A DNA stretch of 16,965 nucleotides from Clostridia bacterium (GTDB lineage: Bacteria > Bacillota > Clostridia > Oscillospirales > CAG-272). The position numbers were made by a program, and so were the translations under genes. Positions 1 through 4,832 of the stretch are shown piece after piece; positions within the stretch are counted from its first letter, which is position 1, and each line of letters opens with the position of its first letter. Under the pieces are notes generated by a model, which saw only the letters and a program-made list of their open reading frames with translations, was not told the DNA's origin and ran no database searches. The DNA lies in assembly GCA_024404475.1 (NCBI GenBank), contig JAKSPV010000016.1, positions 1 to 16,965 on the forward strand. Reading direction: 5' to 3'.

Positions 1-146
1 ACCCCGCGGGCAAGGAGAACAAGACCGGCTACCAGTACGAGCCGTGGCACGTCCGTTACCTCGGGAAAGAGGCAGCCGCCGCGGTCTATGCAAGCGGGCT
101 CTGCCTCGAAGAATACCTCGGCATCACGTCGGAATATGCGGATTAA
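1..146 (+). CDS. VanY-type D-alanyl-D-alanine carboxypeptidase, C-terminal fragment (5' end outside window)
   Basis: Reading from base 3 in phase, 47 residues run to a TAA at 144-146. The fragment contains TGYQYEPWHVRYLG followed by a GLCLEEYLG-like stretch. This is the C-terminal signature of the M15B/VanY family of zinc D,D- or L,D-carboxypeptidases. The Glu and His of the EPWH motif correspond to the catalytic base and a zinc ligand in that family. Such enzymes trim the terminal D-alanine from peptidoglycan stem peptides outside the membrane. The N-terminus, signal peptide and first zinc ligands lie outside the window, so substrate type cannot be told. The gene ends 6 bases before a strong hairpin terminator and converges on the GH127 gene. 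Confidence 0.82.
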   Translation, partial: PAGKENKTGYQYEPWHVRYLGKEAAAAVYASGLCLEEYLGITSEYAD

Positions 147-152
147 CAAAAG

Positions 153-190
153 AAGGTGCAAGCCCTCACGGGCTTACACCTTTTGTCTTT
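153..190. terminator. Bidirectional intrinsic terminator between vanY-like gene and GH127 gene
   Basis: A 12-bp stem with one C/A mismatch (153-165 with 170-182) closes a 4-base TCAC loop. It is followed on the plus strand by TTTTGTCTTT. The minus strand has a matching CTTCTTTTGTT tail. It can therefore stop both convergent transcripts. The GH127 stop codon abuts it at 190-192. Confidence 0.85.
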
Positions 191-2004
191 TATTCCGTTT
201 TCGGCATCTCGGTCATGCGGAGCTTTGCGCAGCCGTACGGCCAGAGCTCGAATTCCTCGGGCGCACCGACCGCACGCGGGGAAACGGGCGTGTCCTCCGC
301 GACCGTGTCGAATCCGTCTTTCGTTTCCCACGCTACCCGCGCGAGCTTCGTTCGGATGACGAGCCGCGGTGCCTTCGAGGAGAACGGGACGCTGTCGCCG
401 TCCTTTTCGATCACCTCAAAGCGGTCGGACGCGAAGCCGTACCGCCATTCGGCGTCGGTATGCAGTGCCGTGTCCGGAATGTACTGTCCCTCTTTCCGCG
501 GCAGTTCCTCCTCGCGCACTTCGAGCGGAAGCGAGAAAAGAAGCGGACCGTATTCGAGGACGCTCAGCCCGTTCGGCCGTTCGACGAGCCGCGGCGCTGC
601 CCGGAGCGTGAGCGTGATCTCTTCCGTCCCCGTCCACGTGCGTTTCAGCTCCAGAACGCGTCCCGACGCGGGGACACCGTCCACCGCATAGGACACGGCG
701 TGACCGGGAATGCGGACGCGGAGCGTGAACGCCGCGGGCGACTCCGCTGTGACGCGGATGACGGCACTCATGCGGAACGGATATTCCGTTTCGATCTCCA
801 CGCGAACGGGAACGCCCGCGATCTCGGTCGTCAGGGAAGAGGGGAGCAAAAGCGCGACGCCGATGCCGTCTGCTTCTTGCCGGAAGGCGTGCAGGCCGAG
901 CTTCGGCCACCCCTGCGCCATGTTCGCGGTGCAGCAGCCGTAGAACGGCTCCACACCGAACAGCATGGCGTCCTTTCCGTTCGTCGTGAACGGGCTTCTG
1001 TCGGGATCAAACGCCACGCAGGCGAGCTGATTTGTCATCTGGTCGTACTGGTGCCGCCACATATCGTTGCTGATCGTCGCGGGCAGGGCGTTGAACGCGG
1101 CTTTTTCGAGCCGGTCCGCCCACTTGCCCTCGCCGGTGATGAAATAGAGCAGTTCATAGGAATACATGAGCTCACAGACCGAGCAGAGTTCGAAGCCGTG
1201 GCTCGGACCGATCCCGGCGAGGCATTCGTCGCCGTTGAACGTTGCGGCAGGCGTGCCGTTGTACTGCGCCAGATACTGCCAGAGATCCTCCGCGAGCGTG
1301 TCGGAAACGGGCTCCCCGGCGAGGACGTCCGCCGCCGCGCGGTATTTGAACATCATGGCGATGTTGACGACGTGCCGCTCGAACGACCACTCCTGTTTCG
1401 GGATGATCCATTCCCCGCGGAGCGTGTTCCAGTCGAGGCCCTCGTCCTCGAGCAACTTCCCGAGGTCGCGGATCCATTTCTCTCCGTATTCTTCGTAAAG
1501 GAAGCAAAGGGGGATCATCGCCTCGAACCAGCGCGCCTTGCCCCACTCGAAGAGCCGGATGCTGCCGGCACGCATCATGCCGTGGAGGCATTTCATCGCG
1601 CGGTAAAGCGCGTCCTTGACGCGCGCCTCACCCGTGAACGTGTAGTAAAGCGTCAGCACTTTCCCGATCAGAAAGCAACTCCAGATATCGTAATCCGCGC
1701 GCTCCCGGTCCTCGCAGGGGCAGATCCAGCCGTCCGGCCGCTGCCGGGCGAGGATCGCGTCAACGTAGCGTTTCCCGCGCGACAGGAGGTCATCGTCGCC
1801 GAGCAGAAAGCCGAGCGGCAGAAACCCGTCGAGCCAGTAGGGAACGCGTTCCCAGCCCTCGTGCGAGCCGCCGATCCACGCGGAATCGCTGACGTCGGGC
1901 CACATTTTGTCGAGGTTGCCGGAGAGGCCTTTTGCCTCGAGAATGAGCTGATCGCGGTACCAGCCCGCGGGACGGACAGACGCAGGCGAAAATTCATGAA
2001 ACAT
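190..2004 (-). CDS. GH127-family (DUF1680) glycoside hydrolase, probable beta-L-arabinofuranosidase
   Basis: The 604-residue protein has the overall length and motif order of GH127/DUF1680 enzymes: an (alpha/alpha)6 barrel of roughly 400 residues, then beta-sandwich domains. The characterised family member HypBA1 uses a zinc-bound Cys nucleophile with a Glu-x-Cys and a Cys-Cys pair. Here E272 and C274 (in GFELCSVCE) and C357-C358 (in FYGCCTANM) match those positions. No signal peptide is visible, so it probably acts in the cytosol on imported arabinosides or related sugars. I choose ATG 2004 because GGAGG lies 8 bases upstream; the frame stays open further upstream through the tRNA-His gene, which is not coding. 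It is a single-gene unit with its own promoter and no sugar transporter or regulator in view. The exact sugar is not certain, since the wider DUF1680 clan has several specificities. Confidence 0.85.
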   Translation of the reverse strand: MFHEFSPASVRPAGWYRDQLILEAKGLSGNLDKMWPDVSDSAWIGGSHEGWERVPYWLDGFLPLGFLLGDDDLLSRGKRYVDAILARQRPDGWICPCEDRERADYDIWSCFLIGKVLTLYYTFTGEARVKDALYRAMKCLHGMMRAGSIRLFEWGKARWFEAMIPLCFLYEEYGEKWIRDLGKLLEDEGLDWNTLRGEWIIPKQEWSFERHVVNIAMMFKYRAAADVLAGEPVSDTLAEDLWQYLAQYNGTPAATFNGDECLAGIGPSHGFELCSVCELMYSYELLYFITGEGKWADRLEKAAFNALPATISNDMWRHQYDQMTNQLACVAFDPDRSPFTTNGKDAMLFGVEPFYGCCTANMAQGWPKLGLHAFRQEADGIGVALLLPSSLTTEIAGVPVRVEIETEYPFRMSAVIRVTAESPAAFTLRVRIPGHAVSYAVDGVPASGRVLELKRTWTGTEEITLTLRAAPRLVERPNGLSVLEYGPLLFSLPLEVREEELPRKEGQYIPDTALHTDAEWRYGFASDRFEVIEKDGDSVPFSSKAPRLVIRTKLARVAWETKDGFDTVAEDTPVSPRAVGAPEEFELWPYGCAKLRMTEMPKTE

Positions 2005-2035
2005 TGTCTTTTCCTCCGTGAAAATCGCTACCGGC

Positions 2036-2064
2036 ATTGTACCACACGGCGCTGAAAATGTAAA
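2036..2064 (-). promoter_or_regulatory. Sigma-A-type promoter of the GH127 gene
   Basis: On the minus strand TTTACA (2064-2059), a 17-base spacer and TACAAT (2041-2036) form a near-consensus promoter. Its predicted start is about 25 bases ahead of the ATG at 2004. The -35 box begins only 3 bases past the T-tract of the tRNA terminator. Confidence 0.75.
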
Positions 2065-2067
2065 GAG

Positions 2068-2094
2068 AAAAGACCGTCGGAAGACGGTCTTTTT
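2068..2094 (-). terminator. Intrinsic terminator of the tRNA Gly-Arg-His unit
   Basis: Perfect inverted repeat AAAAGACCGTC / GACGGTCTTTT (2068-2078 and 2083-2093) around a GGAA loop. On the minus strand it is followed by TCTTTTCTC. It lies 5 bases after the CCA end of tRNA-His. Confidence 0.85.
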
Positions 2095-2098
2095 CGTA

Positions 2099-2176
2099 TG
2101 GGGTGAGATATGGGATTTGAACCCATGACCTCCAGGGCCACAACCTGGCGCTCTAACCAACTGAGCTAATCCCACC
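2099..2176 (-). tRNA. tRNA-His (GUG)
   Basis: The cloverleaf reads with acceptor GTGGGAT/ATCTCAC, D-arm GCTCAGTTGGTTAGAGC, anticodon loop TTGTGGC (anticodon GTG), and T-loop TTCAAAT. The discriminator is C73, an encoded CCA is at 2101-2099, and a G at -1 (base 2176) is the histidine identity base. It is the last gene of a three-tRNA transcript. Confidence 0.95.
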
Positions 2177-2181
2177 ATAAA

Positions 2182-2258
2182 TGGCGTGCCTTGGGGGACT
2201 CGAACCCACGACCTACTGCTTAGAAGGCAGTTGCTCTATCCAGCTGAGCTAAAGGCAC
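2182..2258 (-). tRNA. tRNA-Arg (UCU)
   Basis: Acceptor GTGCCTT pairs with AAGGCAC. The anticodon stem ACTGC/GCAGT encloses CTTCTAA, giving anticodon TCT. The T-loop is TTCGAGT and CCA is encoded at 2184-2182. One T-stem pair is a mismatch (position 50 U against 64 C, bases 2208 and 2194). Middle gene of the tRNA unit. Confidence 0.95.
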
Positions 2259-2266
2259 ATCAAAGA

Positions 2267-2340
2267 TGGAGCGGGTGATGGGAATCGAACCCACATAATC
2301 AGCTTGGAGGGCTGACATTCTACCACTGAACTACACCCGC
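2267..2340 (-). tRNA. tRNA-Gly (UCC), with C at position 33
   Basis: Acceptor GCGGGTG pairs with CACCCGC, the discriminator is U73, and CCA is encoded at 2269-2267. The anticodon stem TCAGC/GCTGA encloses the 7-base loop CCTCCAA, so the anticodon is TCC but base 33 is C (position 2309) where nearly all elongator tRNAs carry U. The remaining arms look normal. First gene of the tRNA transcript. Confidence 0.92.
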
Positions 2341-2391
2341 GAGGCGCATATCGCTGCGGTGCGTCCCGGGCGCCGCCCGAATCGCTCCGCT

Positions 2392-2420
2392 AGTATAGCA
2401 TGTTTTTCCCGGTTTGTCAA
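2392..2420 (-). promoter_or_regulatory. Sigma-A promoter of the tRNA unit
   Basis: On the minus strand TTGACA (2420-2415), a 17-base spacer and TATACT (2397-2392) lie about 50 bases before tRNA-Gly. The intervening leader is very GC-rich, as is common downstream of stable-RNA promoters. It faces away from the membrane protein promoter at 2470-2498. Confidence 0.85.
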
Positions 2421-2469
2421 CATATTTTTTTCGGAATCCGAAAATCTTTGCGGCTTTTGATTTTTGCTC

Positions 2470-2498
2470 TTGTTTTTTCTCCGGAAATCCGTTATGAT
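2470..2498 (+). promoter_or_regulatory. Sigma-A promoter of the membrane protein gene
   Basis: TTGTTT (2470-2475), a 17-base spacer and TATGAT (2493-2498) lie 40 bases before the ATG at 2538. The -35 is imperfect, the -10 good. Confidence 0.65.
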
Positions 2499-2537
2499 AG
2501 AAGAAAGCGACGTTTGAAAGGAAAGGAGGTGCCGGAT

Positions 2538-3092
2538 ATGGCAGACAAAAAACGCGCCGAAACGACGCGGCAGACGAAACGTCTCGTCTTCTGTGCGATC
2601 CTCTGTGCGCTCAGTTTCGTTCTCTCGATGCTTGGTACGCTCCTCGGCATCTTCGATCTCACCGGCATCATTTTCTCCGGTTTGCTCGTGGCGCTCGTCA
2701 TGATCGAGCTGAGCCCGCGCTGGGCGATCCTCGTCTGGCTCGTGACGTCGGCGCTGCTCGCGCTCTTTCTGCCCGACAAGTTCGTGGCGATCGAGTATAT
2801 CGTATTCGCCGGCATTTATCCCGCGATCAAGAACGTGCTCGAAAAACTGCCGAAGATCCCCGCGTGGATTTTGAAATTCGTTTACTTCAACATCGTTCTG
2901 ACGGGGCTGATCCTCCTCGCCACGAAGGTGCAGCTTTTCATGGCGGCGGACACCGATTTGTCACTCTCATGGCTCGTCTATCTGCTCGGCAACGCGTTCT
3001 TCCTCGTGTATGATCTCTGCATGAGCGTCTATATCCGCTTCTACGAGGTCGTTCTCCGCAAGCGGCTCCGCATCAATCGCTTTGTCAGCTAA
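2538..3092 (+). CDS. Small polytopic inner-membrane protein of unknown function
   Basis: I do not recognise a named family. The 184-residue protein has a charged, Lys/Arg-rich N-terminus (residues 1-15). About five or six hydrophobic segments follow, at roughly 16-37, 41-57, 61-79, 84-96, 108-128 and 143-164. The C-terminus is strongly basic (RKRLRINR). The N-terminal helix start and the compact all-helical layout are reminiscent of ECF-transporter S components, but no substrate motif is visible, so this is only a suggestion. ATG 2538 is chosen because AAGGAGG (2523-2529) precedes it by 8 bases; the frame upstream covers the promoter. It forms its own transcription unit, between a promoter at 2470 and a terminator at 3112, immediately before the yicC operon. 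Confidence 0.75.
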   Translation: MADKKRAETTRQTKRLVFCAILCALSFVLSMLGTLLGIFDLTGIIFSGLLVALVMIELSPRWAILVWLVTSALLALFLPDKFVAIEYIVFAGIYPAIKNVLEKLPKIPAWILKFVYFNIVLTGLILLATKVQLFMAADTDLSLSWLVYLLGNAFFLVYDLCMSVYIRFYEVVLRKRLRINRFVS

Positions 3093-3111
3093 ACTGCACA
3101 AAGAAATAAAC

Positions 3112-3158
3112 AAATCGGACTTTTTGCTGTGTAAAAGCAACAAATCGTCCGATTTTTT
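3112..3158 (+). terminator. Intrinsic terminator after the membrane protein gene
   Basis: AAATCGGAC (3112-3120) pairs with GTCCGATTT (3147-3155). An inner TTGCT/AGCAA stem extends the hairpin, and a run of six T follows (3153-3158). The yicC -35 box begins two bases later. Confidence 0.8.
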
Positions 3159-3159
3159 G

Positions 3160-3189
3160 TTGACAAAAAGAAAGCCGCTATTGTATCAT
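3160..3189 (+). promoter_or_regulatory. Sigma-A promoter of the yicC-spoVM operon
   Basis: TTGACA (3160-3165), an 18-base spacer and TATCAT (3184-3189) lie about 50 bases ahead of the yicC ATG. This is the only clear vegetative promoter I find for the long plus-strand gene run. Confidence 0.72.
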
Positions 3190-3238
3190 TAATTTGAAGA
3201 AACAGGCGGGCTGCGGGCTCGCCGGAAAGAAGAAGAAA

Positions 3239-4132
3239 ATGCTGAAAAGTATGACGGCTTTCGGCCGTGCCAGAGGCACGTCCGGGAGCGGAGACAAAGA
3301 CATCACGACGGAACTGAAATCGGTCAACAGCCGTTTCATGGACCTGTCCGTCCGTCTGCCGCGCAGCTACTCATTTCTTGAAGAAAAGATCAAGGCCTAC
3401 CTGACGGAGCGGGGCATCTCCCGCGGTAAGATCGAGGTCTCCGTGTCGGTCGATCTCCTCCGGCAAGAGGACGTTGAGATCACCCTGGACGAGGCGGTCG
3501 CCGCGTCGTATATCAAGGCGCTCGAAACGCTCCGCGACACGTTCGGCCTCCGCGATGACATCTCGACGATGCGCGTCGCGCAGAACAAGGATATCTTCAT
3601 CGAGAAGAAAGCGGAAGACGACCTCGAACGCGACTGGGACGACGTGCGCCGCGTGCTCGGTGAGGCGGTCGATATGTTCCTCGCCGCACGGGAACGCGAG
3701 GGCGCCAACCTCCGTGCCGACCTTCTCGGCAAGGTCGATTCGCTCCGCGACATGGCGAAGACGGTCGAGAAGCTGTCCGCCGCGGACGTCGAAAACTACA
3801 CCGAAAAACTCGAGGCGCGCATCCGTCAGCTGCTTGACAAGAACGACCTTTCGTTCGATGACAGCCGCATTCTGACCGAAGTCGGCATCTTCGCCGACCG
3901 CGTCGCGATCGACGAGGAACTCGTCCGCCTCGGCAGCCACTTCAAGGCGTTCGAGGAGATCATCGACGCGCCCGAGGCGGCGGGCAGAAAACTCGACTTC
4001 CTCGTGCAGGAGATCAACCGCGAGATCAATACGATCGGATCGAAAGCGAACAACACCGAGATCGCGCATCTCGTCGTCGAGATGAAGACGGTCGTCGAGA
4101 AGATCCGCGAGCAGATCCAGAATCTGGAGTGA
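3239..4132 (+). CDS. yicC: YicC/YloC family endoribonuclease
   Basis: 297 residues, the normal length for this family. The start MLKSMTAFGRA matches the family's hallmark N-terminus (M-I-K-S-M-T-G-F-G). An N-terminal YicC domain covers roughly residues 1-155. The C-terminal DUF1732 domain (about 210-297) carries the typical segments GRKLDFLVQEINRE and IGSKA. YicC and YloC have been described as RNA-cleaving enzymes in the cytosol; their physiological substrates are less settled. ATG 3239 is chosen over an in-frame TTG at 3194, because the latter lies at the predicted transcription start and would add a non-conserved Lys-rich leader. The RBS is weak and purine-rich (GGAAAGAAGAAG). First gene of the operon; remA starts 3 bases after the stop. 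Confidence 0.93.
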   Translation: MLKSMTAFGRARGTSGSGDKDITTELKSVNSRFMDLSVRLPRSYSFLEEKIKAYLTERGISRGKIEVSVSVDLLRQEDVEITLDEAVAASYIKALETLRDTFGLRDDISTMRVAQNKDIFIEKKAEDDLERDWDDVRRVLGEAVDMFLAAREREGANLRADLLGKVDSLRDMAKTVEKLSAADVENYTEKLEARIRQLLDKNDLSFDDSRILTEVGIFADRVAIDEELVRLGSHFKAFEEIIDAPEAAGRKLDFLVQEINREINTIGSKANNTEIAHLVVEMKTVVEKIREQIQNLE

Positions 4133-4135
4133 GTG

Positions 4136-4402
4136 ATGAGACTGATCAATATCGGCTTCAATAACATGGTGGCGGCGGAGCGCATCGTCGCTCTCGTCAC
4201 CCCCGACAGCGCCCCCGCGAAGCGCCTCATCCAGGAGGCACGCGACACCGGCCGCGCGCTCGACTGCACCTGCGGCAGACGCACCCGCTCGATCGTCGTG
4301 ACCGACAGCGATCACGTGATCCTCTCCGCAATCCAGCCGGAGACGATCGCCGGACGTATCTCCGGCGACGCGCCGGACGACGCGGACAAGGCGGAAGAAT
4401 AA
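4136..4402 (+). CDS. remA: RemA/DUF370 family extracellular-matrix regulator
   Basis: 88 residues beginning MRLINIGFNN, the family signature (usually I-N-I-G-F-G-N), followed by a Ser-Ala-Pro segment near residue 27, GRRTRS and TDSDHVILS. In Bacillus subtilis RemA is a ring-forming DNA-binding protein that activates biofilm matrix and osmoprotection genes, with conserved arginines contacting DNA. The matching Arg16 and GRRTR arginines are present. A tandem GTG-ATG occurs at 4133-4138; ATG 4136 fits the GGAG at 4126-4129 and the usual protein start. The acidic, Asp/Glu-rich tail is not conserved. gmk usually follows this gene in Bacillota but does not here. Confidence 0.93.
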   Translation: MRLINIGFNNMVAAERIVALVTPDSAPAKRLIQEARDTGRALDCTCGRRTRSIVVTDSDHVILSAIQPETIAGRISGDAPDDADKAEE

Positions 4403-4453
4403 CAGAGTCCCCAAGTTACAATAATGATATAAATACACAAGGAGAATATTACC

Positions 4454-4759
4454 ATGAGCATGGTCGACCCCTCTATTGATGAATTGATGCAGGGCGGCAA
4501 GCACAACCGCTATGCCGTTGTCCTCGCTACTGCCAAATGCGCGCGTCAGATCACGGACGAGTACGTCCGCCAGCGCGAGATCGCCGAGCGTCTGCTCGCC
4601 AACAAGGAGACCGACAAGTCGCTGATCTCCATGATCAAGAAGGAATACCGCGACGAGAAGGCCGTCCGCAGCGCGATCAACCGCCTCTGCGACGGTGAAT
4701 TCCGCATCATCGGCGACGGCTCCGAGGAGCCCGCTGAAACGGAGACGGAGAACGCCTGA
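4454..4759 (+). CDS. rpoZ: DNA-directed RNA polymerase omega subunit
   Basis: 101 residues. The segment NRYAVVLATAKCARQI (about 18-33) is the conserved omega motif that wraps the beta' C-terminal tail during RNA polymerase assembly. Helices follow and the C-terminus is acidic (EEPAETETEN). AAGGAG at 4439-4444 sets the ATG. It follows an AT-rich 51-base gap after remA. The order remA-(gmk)-rpoZ-priA is standard for the phylum and supports the call. Confidence 0.92.
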   Translation: MSMVDPSIDELMQGGKHNRYAVVLATAKCARQITDEYVRQREIAERLLANKETDKSLISMIKKEYRDEKAVRSAINRLCDGEFRIIGDGSEEPAETETENA

Positions 4760-4780
4760 AAAATAACTGACATGCTGAAA

Positions 4781-4804
4781 GCCGGTGGAAACCCCGGCGT
4801 TTTC
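4781..4804 (+). terminator. Weak hairpin with short T-run between rpoZ and priA, possible attenuator
   Basis: GCCGG(T)GG-AAA-CC-CCGGC (4781-4799) forms about 7 pairs with one bulge and is followed by GTTTTC. The T-run is short, so it would give partial rather than full termination. Confidence 0.4.
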
Positions 4805-4832
4805 GGCTTATCCGGGAAAGGAGGCGAGCGCC

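Noticed and set aside
88..2055. Long plus-strand open frame opposite the GH127 gene (655 codons)
   Set aside because: It is the antisense of a protein with clear catalytic motifs, is rich in Arg/Ala/Pro with no recognisable domain, and runs through the GH127 promoter. Long antisense frames are expected in GC-rich coding DNA.
2005..2178. N-terminal extension of the GH127 frame to 2178
   Set aside because: The extra codons read through the tRNA-His gene, the terminator and the promoter; ATG 2004 has a proper RBS.
4403..4453. Separate promoter for rpoZ in the AT-rich gap (TATAAA at 4428-4433)
   Set aside because: No acceptable -35 at 16-18 bases upstream; left as AT-rich spacer.
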